24,195 nt of DNA from an uncultured Burkholderiaceae bacterium (lineage in GTDB: Bacteria > Pseudomonadota > Gammaproteobacteria > Burkholderiales > Burkholderiaceae_F), in assembly GCA_937936215.1 (NCBI GenBank), contig CALGWX010000120.1:1-24195 (forward strand), written 5' to 3'. Shown here one piece after another: positions 7,813 to 15,160 of the stretch. Positions within the stretch are counted from its first letter, which is position 1. Each line of letters starts with the position of its first letter. Below the pieces are notes generated by a model. It did not search any database. It had not been told where the DNA came from and saw only the letters and a program-made list of their open reading frames with translations. The translations under genes were made by a program, and so were the position numbers.

Positions 7813-8940
7813 ATGTCGCTGCTCGCGCCTTCGCTGCGCGCCGATGCGTGGCTCGCCCGCCGCGACCGGCTGTTGGCCAGCCCGCGCTTTCAGCGCTGGG
7901 CCACCTCGTTCCTGCCGACGCGGTGGCTCGCGCGCCGCCGGGCGCGCGAACTGTTCGACCTGTGCGCCGGCTTCGTCTATTCGCAGGTGCTCGTCGCCTG
8001 CGTGCGGCTGAAGCTGTTCGAGCGGCTGGCCCAGGCGCCTGCGACCAGCGACGAACTGTCTGCGGCGCTCGAGCTGCCGCCGCCGGCGGCGGAACGGCTG
8101 CTCGAAGCAGCGGCCGCGCTCGGGCTGGTCGAAAGGCGCAGCGGCGGCCGCTACGGCCTCGGCGTGCTGGGCGCCGCGCTGCTCGGCAACGCCGGCGTGG
8201 CGGCGATGGTCGAGCACCATCGGCTGCTCTACGACGACCTGCGCGACCCGGTGGCGCTGCTGCGCGGCAACCGCGACACGCGGCTTGCGCGCTATTGGGC
8301 CTATGCAGGGCGCGGCGATCCCGGCAGCGCCGGCCCCGAACAGGTTGCCGAGTACAGCGCGCTGATGGCGGCCTCACAGCCGCTGGTCGCCGACGAGATC
8401 CTCGATGCCTACCCACTGCGCGGCCATCGCTGCCTGCTCGACGTCGGCGGCGGCGAGGGCGCCTTTGCGGTCGCCGCTGCCGTGCGCGCGCCGCGGCTGC
8501 GCGTGATCGTTTTCGACCTGCCCGCGGTGGCGGAGCGGGCGCGGGCGCGGTTCGCCGCGGCGGGGATCGCCGATCGCGCCATTGCGGTCGGCGGCGATTT
8601 CGGCCGCGATCCCCTTCCTGGTGGCGCCGACGTCGCCACGCTGGTGCGGGTGGTGCACGACCACGACGACGAGGCTGCGCTGCGGCTGCTGCGCGCCGTT
8701 CGCGCCGCGCTGGCACCTGGCGGCACGCTGCTGCTCGCTGAGCCGATGGCCGAGGCTCCCGGCGCCGAGCCGGTGGCCGCCTACTTTCATTTCTACCTGT
8801 GGGCGATGGGGCAAGGGCGGCCGCGCTCGCCGGCGCAGCTCGCGCGGCTGCTGAGGCAGGCGGGGTTCGACCAGGTGCGCCGGCTGCGCACCCGAGCGCC
8901 GCTGCTGGTTGGGGTGCTGGCGGCTACCGCAATGACGTAA
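7813..8940 (+). CDS. crtF: Demethylspheroidene/hydroxyneurosporene O-methyltransferase CrtF
   Basis: 375-residue SAM-dependent O-methyltransferase (class of plant-type O-methyltransferases) that methylates the 1-hydroxyl of acyclic carotenoids. A winged-helix-like dimerisation part is at about 50-125 (FVYSQVLVACVRLKLFERL; PAAERLLEAAAALGLVERR). The SAM motif LLDVGGGEGAF is at 208-218, then VIVFDLPAV, the active-site region RVVHDHDDE and PGGTLLLAEPM. ATG 7813 lies 27 bases after crtE. The stop at 8940 is immediately followed by the bchC promoter region, so bchC can be expressed both by readthrough from crtEF and from its own promoter, as described for the crtEF-bchCXYZ-puf superoperon of Rhodobacter. 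Confidence 0.93.
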   Translation: MSLLAPSLRADAWLARRDRLLASPRFQRWATSFLPTRWLARRRARELFDLCAGFVYSQVLVACVRLKLFERLAQAPATSDELSAALELPPPAAERLLEAAAALGLVERRSGGRYGLGVLGAALLGNAGVAAMVEHHRLLYDDLRDPVALLRGNRDTRLARYWAYAGRGDPGSAGPEQVAEYSALMAASQPLVADEILDAYPLRGHRCLLDVGGGEGAFAVAAAVRAPRLRVIVFDLPAVAERARARFAAAGIADRAIAVGGDFGRDPLPGGADVATLVRVVHDHDDEAALRLLRAVRAALAPGGTLLLAEPMAEAPGAEPVAAYFHFYLWAMGQGRPRSPAQLARLLRQAGFDQVRRLRTRAPLLVGVLAATAMT

Positions 8941-8949
8941 GGGCGCGAG

Positions 8950-8993
8950 TGTCAGGAACACTTGACGACAACGGAAGTCAGCGTAAAGTGACA
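8950..8993 (+). promoter_or_regulatory. bchC promoter with tandem PpsR/CrtJ palindromes
   Basis: Sigma70-like -35 TTGACG at 8962-8967, 16-base spacer, -10 TAAAGT at 8984-8989. Two palindromes of the form TGTCA-N8-TGACA cover these boxes: 8950-8967 (TGTCA...TGACG, one mismatch) overlaps the -35, and 8976-8993 (AGTCA...TGACA, one mismatch) overlaps the -10. The gap between them is exactly 8 bases, the arrangement known for cooperative CrtJ binding at the Rhodobacter bchC promoter. This predicts oxygen repression of bchCXYZ-puf transcription. The region 8941-9047 contains no gene. Confidence 0.75.
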
Positions 8994-9047
8994 GTCGCGG
9001 CAGACAGGCCAACAGGCATCGGTCGGCATTCGGGGCGGGGGAAAGCG

Positions 9048-9998
9048 ATGAAGACGCTGGCGGTGGTGCTGCAGCAGCCCGAGCGCCTGCTGCTCGAGCG
9101 GCTGCCGCTGCCGGAGCCCGGCGACGACGACATCGTCGTCGACATCGACTACAGCGGCATCAGCACCGGCACCGAGCGGCTGTTGTTCAACGGCCGCATG
9201 CCGCACTTCCCCGGCATGGGCTACCCGCTGGTGCCGGGCTATGAGTCGGTGGGCCGCGTCGTCCATGCCGGCAGCCGTTCCGGCCACGTCGTTGGCGAAA
9301 CGGTGTTCGTGCCCGGCGCGCGCTGCTACGGCGAGGTGCGCGGCCTGTTCGGCGGCACCGCGTCGCGGGTGGTCACCGCCGGCAGCCGCGTCGTGCCGGT
9401 GAGCGAGCGGCTCGGCGAGCGCGCGGTGCTGCTGGCGCTGGCCGCCACCGCCTATCACGCGGTTTCGGGCGGCGGCCTGCGGCCCGCGGTGGCGCCGCCG
9501 GACCTGATCGTCGGCCACGGCGTGCTCGGCCGCCTGCTGGCGCGGATGACCGTGCTCGCCGGCGGCCAGCCCGTCGTCTGGGAGCGCAACGCCGAGCGCG
9601 CCGGCGGGGCCGAGGGCTATGCCGTGCTGCACCCCGATGAAGATCCGCGTCGCGACTATCGCTCGATCTACGACGTCAGCGGCGACGCCACGGTTCTGGA
9701 CAGTTTGATCTCGCGCCTCGTCCCCGGTGGCGAGATCGTGCTCGCGGGCTTCTACAGCGAGCCGCTGTCCTTTTCTTTCCCGCCCGCGTTTATGCGCGAG
9801 GCGCAGATCCGCGCCGCTGCCGAGTGGAAGCGGCCGGACATGCTCGCGGTCAAGCACCTGGTCGACACCAAGGTGCTGTCGCTCGACGGGCTGATCACGC
9901 ACCGCGAGCCGGCCACGCAGGCCGAGCGCGCCTACCGCACCGCCTTCGGCGACGCGGCCTGCCTGAAGATGGTGCTCGACTGGAGGGGCTGCGCATGA
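9048..9998 (+). CDS. bchC: Bacteriochlorophyllide a dehydrogenase BchC
   Basis: 316-residue zinc-type medium-chain dehydrogenase-like protein that oxidises the C-3 hydroxyethyl group of 3-hydroxyethyl bacteriochlorophyllide a to acetyl. Family features: STGTERLLFNGRMP at 39-52, PLVPGYESVGRVV at 60-72, and the nucleotide-binding VGHGVLGRLLAR around 155-165. ATG 9048 follows a purine-rich GGGGGAAAG site; the frame is open far upstream into crtF, but that is a shadow. The stop overlaps bchX as ATGA, so it is translationally coupled to the reductase subunit acting just before it in the pathway. First gene behind the PpsR-type promoter. Confidence 0.95.
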   Translation: MKTLAVVLQQPERLLLERLPLPEPGDDDIVVDIDYSGISTGTERLLFNGRMPHFPGMGYPLVPGYESVGRVVHAGSRSGHVVGETVFVPGARCYGEVRGLFGGTASRVVTAGSRVVPVSERLGERAVLLALAATAYHAVSGGGLRPAVAPPDLIVGHGVLGRLLARMTVLAGGQPVVWERNAERAGGAEGYAVLHPDEDPRRDYRSIYDVSGDATVLDSLISRLVPGGEIVLAGFYSEPLSFSFPPAFMREAQIRAAAEWKRPDMLAVKHLVDTKVLSLDGLITHREPATQAERAYRTAFGDAACLKMVLDWRGCA

Positions 9999-11014
9999 GC
10001 GGAGCAAACGGCAGCGCCACGGGCGCCGCCCGCATCGAGATCCTGCGCGCGCAGCTGCGCGCCGAGGCCGCGGTCGAACCGCCGGCGGTCGCGACCTCGC
10101 CGGCGGCCAAGCACACGCAGATCATCGCCATCTACGGCAAGGGCGGCATCGGCAAGAGCTTCACGCTCGCCAACCTCAGCTACATGATGGCGCAGCAGGG
10201 CAGGAAGGTGCTGCTGATCGGCTGCGACCCGAAGAGCGACACCACGAGCCTGCTGTTCGGCGGCCGCGCCTGCCCGACGATCATCGAGACCAGCTCGAGG
10301 AAGAAGCTCGCCGGCGAGCAGGTCGCCATCGGCGACGTCTGCTTCAAGCGCGATGGCGTGTTCGCGATGGAGCTCGGCGGCCCCGAGGTCGGCCGCGGCT
10401 GCGGCGGGCGCGGGATCATCCACGGCTTCGAGACGCTGGAGAAGCTCGGCTTCCACGACTGGGGCTTCGACTACGTGCTGCTCGACTTCCTCGGCGACGT
10501 GGTCTGCGGTGGCTTCGGCCTGCCGATCGCGCGCGACATGTGCCAGAAGGTCATCGTCGTCGGCAGCAACGACCTGCAGTCGCTGTACGTCGCCAACAAC
10601 GTCTGCTCGGCGGTGGAGTACTTCCGCAAGCTCGGCGGTAACGTCGGCGTCGCCGGCTTGGTGATCAACAAGGACGACGGCACCGGCGAGGCGCAGGCCT
10701 TCGCGCAGGCGGCGGGCATCCCGGTGCTGGCGTCGATCCCCGCGCACGAGGACATCCGCCGCAAGAGCGCCAGCTACGAAATCATCGGCAAGCCCGGTGG
10801 CCCGTGGGGGCCGCTGTTCGCGCAGTTGGCGGAGAACGTCGCCGCCGCGCCGCCGGTGCGGCCGAAGCCGCTGACGCAGGACGCCCTGCTCGGCCTGTTC
10901 GCCAGCGACGTGACGGGTCGTAACGTGGTGCTGGAGCCGGCCACCGAGTTCGACATGGTCGGCCGCCACGGCGCCGTGAAGAAGTCGCTCGAAGTCGTCT
11001 ACGACACGGTGTGA
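9995..11014 (+). CDS. bchX: Chlorophyllide a reductase iron protein BchX
   Basis: 339-residue nitrogenase Fe-protein homologue: the ATP-dependent electron donor of chlorophyllide a oxidoreductase, which reduces ring B of chlorophyllide a. P-loop GKGGIGKS at 48-55. The 4Fe-4S cluster bridging the homodimer is held by C136 (GRGCGGRG) and C171 (DVVCGGFG). Residues 1-38 are an Ala-rich leader before the conserved core, as in other BchX proteins, which distinguishes it from shorter BchL/NifH. ATG 9995 overlaps the bchC stop. Protects and docks on the BchY/BchZ complex encoded directly downstream. Confidence 0.97.
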   Translation: MSGANGSATGAARIEILRAQLRAEAAVEPPAVATSPAAKHTQIIAIYGKGGIGKSFTLANLSYMMAQQGRKVLLIGCDPKSDTTSLLFGGRACPTIIETSSRKKLAGEQVAIGDVCFKRDGVFAMELGGPEVGRGCGGRGIIHGFETLEKLGFHDWGFDYVLLDFLGDVVCGGFGLPIARDMCQKVIVVGSNDLQSLYVANNVCSAVEYFRKLGGNVGVAGLVINKDDGTGEAQAFAQAAGIPVLASIPAHEDIRRKSASYEIIGKPGGPWGPLFAQLAENVAAAPPVRPKPLTQDALLGLFASDVTGRNVVLEPATEFDMVGRHGAVKKSLEVVYDTV

Positions 11015-11021
11015 GGCGGCG

Positions 11022-12623
11022 ATGGCGGGCGCGCGCGAAGTGCTCTACGACGGTGCCGGCCAGGCGAGGCTGGAAGACGCCCGCGGGGCGCCGCGCGTGA
11101 TCCCGATCGCGGCCGCCGGCGAGGCCGATCGCGCGCCCACGCACGGCGAGGGCCTCGGCTGCCACGGCGGCCGCGAGCGGATGCTGGCGGCGGCGAAGGC
11201 CGCGGGAAACAGCGAACTGCTCGACCGCTACGCCGCCGACTACCCGCGCGGGCCGCACGACCAGCCGCAGAGCATGTGCCCGGCGTTCGGCTCGCTGCGC
11301 GTCGGCCTGCGCATGCGGCGCACCGCGACCGTGCTCTCGGGCTCGGCCTGCTGCGTCTATGGCCTGACCTTCACCTCGCACTTCTACGGCGCCCGGCGCA
11401 GCGTCGGCTACGTGCCGTTCAACTCCGAGACGCTGGTCACCGGCAAGCTCTTCGAGGACATCCGCGACGCGGTGTTCGCGCTCGCCGACCCGGCCAAGGT
11501 CGACGCCGTGGTCGTCATCAACCTTTGCGTACCGACGGCCTCCGGGGTGCCGTTGCGGCTGCTGCCGCGCGAGATCAACGGCGTGCGCATCATCGGCATC
11601 GACGTGCCCGGCTTCGGCGTGCCCACGCACGCCGAGGCGAAGGACGTCCTCGCCGGCGCGATGCTCGCCTATGCGCGGCGCGAGGCCGAGGCCGGCCCGG
11701 TGGCGGCGCCGCGCGGCGGCCTCAGCGAAAGGCCGACGGTGACGCTGCTCGGCGAGATGTTTCCCGCCGACCCGGTCGGCATCGGCATGATGCTCGAGCC
11801 GCTGGGACTCGCCGCCGGCCCGGTGGTGCCGACGCGCGAATGGCGCGAGCTGTACGCGGCGCTGGACTGCGCGGCCGTGGCGGCGATCCATCCCTTCTAC
11901 ACCGCTGCCGTGCGCGAGTTCGAGGCGGCCGGCCGCACCGTCATCCCCTCGGCGCCGGTGGGCCGCGACGGCACCGCCGACTGGCTCGACGCCGTGGGCC
12001 GCGCCTGCGGCGTGGCGCAGGCGCAGGTCGACGCCGTGAAGAACCGGCTGCTGCCGGGAATCCAGGGGGCGTTGGCGCGGATGCCGATCCAGGGCCGCAT
12101 CACGCTGTCGGGCTACGAGGGTTCGGAGCTGCTGGTGGCGCGGCTGTTGGTCGAAAGCGGCGCCGACGTGCGCTACGTCGGCACCGCCTGCCCGCGTACG
12201 CCGTGGTCGGAGCCGGACCGCGCCTGGCTCGAAGCGCGCGGCGTGCACGTGCAGTACCGCGCCTCGCTGGAGCAGGACCTGGCGGCGTTCGACGAGTTCG
12301 CGCCGGATCTTGCGATCGGAACCACGCCGGTCGTGCAGCACGCCAAGGAGCGGTGCACGCCCGCGCTGTACTTCACCAATCTCATTTCGGCCCGGCCGTT
12401 GATGGGGCCGGCCGGTGCCGGTTCGCTGACGCAGGTGATCAACGCCGCGCTCGCCAGCCGCGACCGCTTCGCGGCGATGAACGCGTTCTTTGCCGGCGTG
12501 GGCAGCGGCGATGCCGCTGGCATCTGGCAGGAGGTGCCGCGCGCTCGACCCGAGTTTCGTGCCTTCTACAAGCGCCAGCTCGACAAGCAGGCGAAGAAGC
12601 GCAAGGCCGAGGAGATGATCTAG
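11022..12623 (+). CDS. bchY: Chlorophyllide a reductase subunit BchY
   Basis: 533-residue NifD/BchN-like subunit of the catalytic component of chlorophyllide a reductase. Conserved Cys that can ligate the 4Fe-4S cluster are visible: C47 (GLGCHGG), C86 (SMCPAFG) and C110/C111 (GSACCVYG). Other landmarks are FTSHFYGARRSVGYVPFNSE and IGIDVPGFGVPTHAEAKDV. Start ATG 11022 lies 7 bases after the bchX stop. The C-terminus is Lys/Arg-rich (KRQLDKQAKKRKAEE). It forms a heterotetramer with BchZ. A second reading frame stays open across this gene into bchZ but has no protein-like composition. Confidence 0.96.
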   Translation: MAGAREVLYDGAGQARLEDARGAPRVIPIAAAGEADRAPTHGEGLGCHGGRERMLAAAKAAGNSELLDRYAADYPRGPHDQPQSMCPAFGSLRVGLRMRRTATVLSGSACCVYGLTFTSHFYGARRSVGYVPFNSETLVTGKLFEDIRDAVFALADPAKVDAVVVINLCVPTASGVPLRLLPREINGVRIIGIDVPGFGVPTHAEAKDVLAGAMLAYARREAEAGPVAAPRGGLSERPTVTLLGEMFPADPVGIGMMLEPLGLAAGPVVPTREWRELYAALDCAAVAAIHPFYTAAVREFEAAGRTVIPSAPVGRDGTADWLDAVGRACGVAQAQVDAVKNRLLPGIQGALARMPIQGRITLSGYEGSELLVARLLVESGADVRYVGTACPRTPWSEPDRAWLEARGVHVQYRASLEQDLAAFDEFAPDLAIGTTPVVQHAKERCTPALYFTNLISARPLMGPAGAGSLTQVINAALASRDRFAAMNAFFAGVGSGDAAGIWQEVPRARPEFRAFYKRQLDKQAKKRKAEEMI

Positions 12624-12697
12624 ATGATCGCCACGTGGCCGTTACCCGGGCGATCGCCGCTGCCGGCGGCAAGGCCGCGCCGCGCCAAGGGGGCGCC

Positions 12698-14191
12698 GTG
12701 CTAGTGCTCGACCACGACCGCGCCGGCGGCTACTGGGGGGCCGTGTACGTCTTCACGGCGATCAAGGGCCTGCAGGTGATCATCGACGGCCCGGTGGGCT
12801 GCGAGAACCTGCCGGTCACGTCGGTGCTGCACTACACCGACGCGCTGCCGCCGCACGAGCTGCCGATCGTGGTCACCGGGCTGGCGGAGGAGGAACTCGG
12901 CCAGAAGGGTACCGAAGGCGCGATGAAGCGCGCCCACGGCACGCTCGACCCCGGGCTGCCGGCGGTGGTCGTCACCGGCTCGATCGCCGAGATGATCGGC
13001 GGCGGCGTCACGCCCGAGGGCACCAGCATCCAGCGGTTTCTGCCGCGCACGATCGACGAGGACCAGTGGCAGGCGGCCGACCGCGCCATGGTCTGGCTGT
13101 GGAGCGAATACGGCCTGCGCCAGGTGCCGCCGCGCCCGCCACGCAAGGCGGGCGAGAAGCCGCGGGTGAACCTCATCGGCCCGTGCTACGGCACCTTCAA
13201 CATGCCGAGCGACCTGGCCGAGGTTCGCCGCCTGGTCGAGGGCATCGGCGCCGAGATCAACCTGGTCTTCCCGCTGGGCAGCCACCTGGCGGACGTCGCC
13301 AAGCTGGCCGACGCGGACGTCAACGTCTGCCTGTACCGCGAGTTCGGCCGCGCCTTGTGCGAGGCGCTCGAACGGCCATACCTGCAGGCGCCGATCGGCC
13401 TGCACTCGACGACCAAGTTCCTGCGCGCGCTCGGCGAACTGCTCGGGCTCGACCCGGAGCCGTTCATCGAGCGGGAAAAGCACACCACGGTCAAGCCGTT
13501 GTGGGACCTGTGGCGCTCGGTCACGCAGGACTTCTTCGGCACCGCGAGCTTCGGCATCGTCGCTTCCGAGACCTACGCGCGCGGCGTTCGGCACTTCCTC
13601 GAAGACGAGCTCGGGCTGCCGTGCACGTTCGCCATTGCCCGCCGCGCCGGGGCAAAGCCCGACAACGAGGCGGTGCGCGAAGCGGTGCGCACGAAGACGC
13701 CGCTGGTGCTGCTCGGCTCCTACAACGAGCGCATGTACCTGGCCGAGATCGGCGCCCGCGCGGTGTACATCCCAGCCTCGTTCCCCGGCGCGATCATCCG
13801 CCGCGCCACCGGCACGCCCTTCATGGGCTACGCCGGCGCCACCTACCTCGTGCAGGAGGTGTGCAACGCGCTGTTCGACGCGCTGTTTTCGATCCTGCCG
13901 CTGGCCAGTGATCTCGACCGCATCGAGGCTACGCCGTCGCGGCTGCGCGGCCAGCCCACACCTTGGGACGCCGAGGCGCAGCGGCTGCTCGAAGAACTGC
14001 TGGCGCGCGAGCCCGTGCTGGTGCGCATCTCGGCGGCCAAGCGGCTGCGCGACCGCGCCGAGGCCGCCGCCCGCGCCGCCGGCGAGGAGCGCATCACCTC
14101 GGCGCGGCTGCGGCAGGCCGTGGCCGAGCTCGGCGTCAGCGTGCCGCTAGCGACGCACGCGCCCGCCGGCGCGCCAGAGGAGGTGGCATGA
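12698..14191 (+). CDS. bchZ: Chlorophyllide a reductase subunit BchZ
   Basis: 497-residue NifK/BchB-like partner of BchY. Family landmarks: an N-terminal LVLDHDRAGGYWGAVYVFT, the cluster-ligating C35 in DGPVGCENLP, LHYTDALPPHELP, and the C-terminal helical region ITSARLRQAVAELG. The start is GTG 12698: AAGGGGGC lies just upstream and family homology begins exactly there, while the frame is open for 1.4 kb further upstream inside bchY without any likeness. A 74-base gap separates it from the bchY stop. The last four bases are ATGA, giving a possible coupled start for a doubtful ORF after it. Confidence 0.96.
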   Translation: MLVLDHDRAGGYWGAVYVFTAIKGLQVIIDGPVGCENLPVTSVLHYTDALPPHELPIVVTGLAEEELGQKGTEGAMKRAHGTLDPGLPAVVVTGSIAEMIGGGVTPEGTSIQRFLPRTIDEDQWQAADRAMVWLWSEYGLRQVPPRPPRKAGEKPRVNLIGPCYGTFNMPSDLAEVRRLVEGIGAEINLVFPLGSHLADVAKLADADVNVCLYREFGRALCEALERPYLQAPIGLHSTTKFLRALGELLGLDPEPFIEREKHTTVKPLWDLWRSVTQDFFGTASFGIVASETYARGVRHFLEDELGLPCTFAIARRAGAKPDNEAVREAVRTKTPLVLLGSYNERMYLAEIGARAVYIPASFPGAIIRRATGTPFMGYAGATYLVQEVCNALFDALFSILPLASDLDRIEATPSRLRGQPTPWDAEAQRLLEELLAREPVLVRISAAKRLRDRAEAAARAAGEERITSARLRQAVAELGVSVPLATHAPAGAPEEVA

Positions 14192-14460
14192 CGTGGCTGC
14201 TTCGCGCCAGTGCAGCGTTGCCCCGGGCGGATGCCAGGGCAGTCGAAGGCTGCCGCCGGCCCTCGCGCCGGCGGCCCTGCGCGGCCGGCGGCAACGACGT
14301 CGCGCAACCCAGGCCCGCTCGCATCGGCCGGCGGCCGCGGCTCGCCGGCGCGCACCCGGCTGCGCCGGGTTTTCGGATTCGTCGTGATGCAACTGGTCAC
14401 GCCGATGCCCGCCGCGGGGTTCCGCGGTATCGCCGCAAGGCGCTTCTTGGAGACTGATCT
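14192..14460. other. bchZ-pufB intergenic region, no pufQ recognised
   Basis: 269 bases between bchZ and pufB. In Rhodobacter this slot holds pufQ, a roughly 74-residue membrane protein. Here the only coupled ORF (14188-14457, 89 codons) is Arg/Pro/Ala-rich with no hydrophobic span and codon use unlike the neighbours, so I do not call it. The region is dense in GCC/GGC palindromic runs (about 14250-14300). No TGT-N12-ACA box was found. It probably holds a puf promoter and mRNA structure. Confidence 0.55.
14354..14373 (+). terminator. Hairpin with short T run upstream of pufB
   Basis: A perfect 7-bp stem ACCCGGC/GCCGGGT with a TGC loop (14354-14370) runs into TTTT (14370-14373). It is terminator-shaped and would lower readthrough from bchCXYZ into puf, or mark an mRNA processing/stability element at the 5' end of pufBA. 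The T run is short, so partial termination is the most one can infer. Confidence 0.5.
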
Positions 14461-14607
14461 ATGGCAGAAAGACAAAGCTCACTGTCTGGCCTGACCGAAA
14501 ACGAAGCAAGGGAATTCCACAGCATCTTCATGCAGAGCTTCCTCGGCTTCACCGCGATCGCGGTGGTCGCGCACATCCTGGTCTGGCTCTGGCGGCCCTG
14601 GCTGTAG
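14461..14607 (+). CDS. pufB: Light-harvesting 1 beta polypeptide PufB
   Basis: 48-residue LH1 beta subunit. It has the classical pattern: SGLTENEAREFHSIFMQSF on the cytoplasmic side, one transmembrane helix, the bacteriochlorophyll-ligating H38 in VVAHILVW, and the C-terminal WRPWL. The second conserved His is H20. ATG 14461 has ggaga about 8 bases upstream. Together with PufA it forms the alpha/beta heterodimers that ring the reaction centre. Codon use is less GC-biased at the start (AGA, AAA, GAA), as is common in highly expressed short puf genes. First gene of the puf operon. Confidence 0.97.
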   Translation: MAERQSSLSGLTENEAREFHSIFMQSFLGFTAIAVVAHILVWLWRPWL

Positions 14608-14626
14608 GCCCGTAGGGAGAAACGGC

Positions 14627-14845
14627 ATGTTCGACCGAGACACGACTCCGGCCGTTGCCGGGACTCTCAGCGGCGCCGACTACGGCATCTTCGCCGTCAG
14701 CTTCGTCGCCATCCTGCTGATCGCAGTACTGGCCAGCCTGTGCTTCATCGACTGGCGGGCGTGGTTCCCCGGCGCGGAGAACCACAGTTCCCTGCTCGGC
14801 GGCGTCAGGTCTGCGGTCTACAGCTTCATGGACTACTTGAACTAG
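14627..14845 (+). CDS. Unrecognised 72-residue single-span protein between pufB and pufA
   Basis: Intact 72-codon ORF, 19 bases after pufB and 13 bases before pufA, with its own strong GGGAGAAA site before ATG 14627. Its stop overlaps the pufA ribosome site (tagGAGGA), so it is built into the operon. Residues about 19-41 form one transmembrane helix (YGIFAVSFVAILLIAVLAS). The sequence after it, DWRAWFPG, resembles the W-R-P-W end of LH beta chains, but no His lies in the helix (the only His is H53), so ordinary bacteriochlorophyll ligation is impossible. The periplasm-side tail is about 30 residues with aromatic Tyr/Phe/Met. It is neither PufX nor the usual gamma chain as I know them. A His-less beta-like LH1 accessory subunit is an inference. 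Confidence 0.85.
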   Translation: MFDRDTTPAVAGTLSGADYGIFAVSFVAILLIAVLASLCFIDWRAWFPGAENHSSLLGGVRSAVYSFMDYLN

Positions 14846-14858
14846 GAGGACTTCATTC

Positions 14859-15047
14859 ATGTGGCGTATCTGGCTGCTTTTCGATCCACGCAGGACGCTG
14901 GTGGCACTGGCGATCTTCCTGTTTGCGCTCGCGCTGCTCATCCACTTCATCCTGTTGTCGACCAGCAAGTACAACTGGATCGAGGGTGGCGCCAAGGGCA
15001 AGCCGGTGGCGATGCTGGTGGCGCCTGTGCCCGGCGCGCAGAAATAG
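14859..15047 (+). CDS. pufA: Light-harvesting 1 alpha polypeptide PufA
   Basis: 62-residue LH1 alpha subunit. Diagnostic features: N-terminal MWRIWLLFDPRR, one transmembrane helix, bacteriochlorophyll ligand H29 in LLIHF, and W40 in KYNWIEG, 11 residues after the His. The C-terminal tail is KPVAMLVAPVPGAQK, of the type seen in Rubrivivax. ATG 14859 follows an AGGAGGA site that overlaps the stop of the preceding small ORF. It pairs with PufB; the separation of pufB and pufA by another gene is unusual, since they are normally adjacent. Confidence 0.97.
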   Translation: MWRIWLLFDPRRTLVALAIFLFALALLIHFILLSTSKYNWIEGGAKGKPVAMLVAPVPGAQK

Positions 15048-15061
15048 CGTCGTTCGCAGGA

Positions 15062-15136
15062 CCGGCCGCCGTCGGGGCGGGGGCGTGAGGCCACCCTCCG
15101 ACGGCGCCGGCAGCGCGCGCCGGCGGCCGGCGCGCG
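15062..15136 (+). promoter_or_regulatory. Two intercistronic hairpins between pufA and pufL
   Basis: Two strong stem-loops fill most of the 113-base gap. The first pairs 15062-15075 with 15098-15110 (about 13 bp, one bulge, core CCGTCGG/CCGACGG). The second is a perfect 10-bp stem at 15114-15136 with a CGG loop. In Rhodobacter, hairpins at this place protect the pufBA segment from 3' decay, raising LH1 over reaction-centre protein. The same role is inferred here; no T run follows, so a simple terminator is less likely. Confidence 0.75.
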
Positions 15137-15160
15137 GCCTTCGATGAAAGGAATTCGGCG

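Noticed and set aside
2330..8220. Very long minus-strand frames spanning several genes (up to 1293 codons)
   Set aside because: Composite of real crtC or crtD tails plus antisense of crtB, crtE and crtF; only the crtC and crtD segments have protein-like sequence and known motifs.
11276..12697. Open frame running through bchY into bchZ
   Set aside because: It is the bchZ frame left open by very high GC; the translation is Arg/Ala/Gly-rich with no family likeness until GTG 12698.
14188..14457. 89-codon ORF coupled to the bchZ stop, possible pufQ
   Set aside because: No hydrophobic span, Arg/Pro-rich, low third-position GC compared with neighbours and no likeness to PufQ; kept only as a finding to test.
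14210..14494. 94-codon ORF overlapping the start of pufB
   Set aside because: Overlaps the certain pufB start in another frame, low-complexity N-terminus and no ribosome site.
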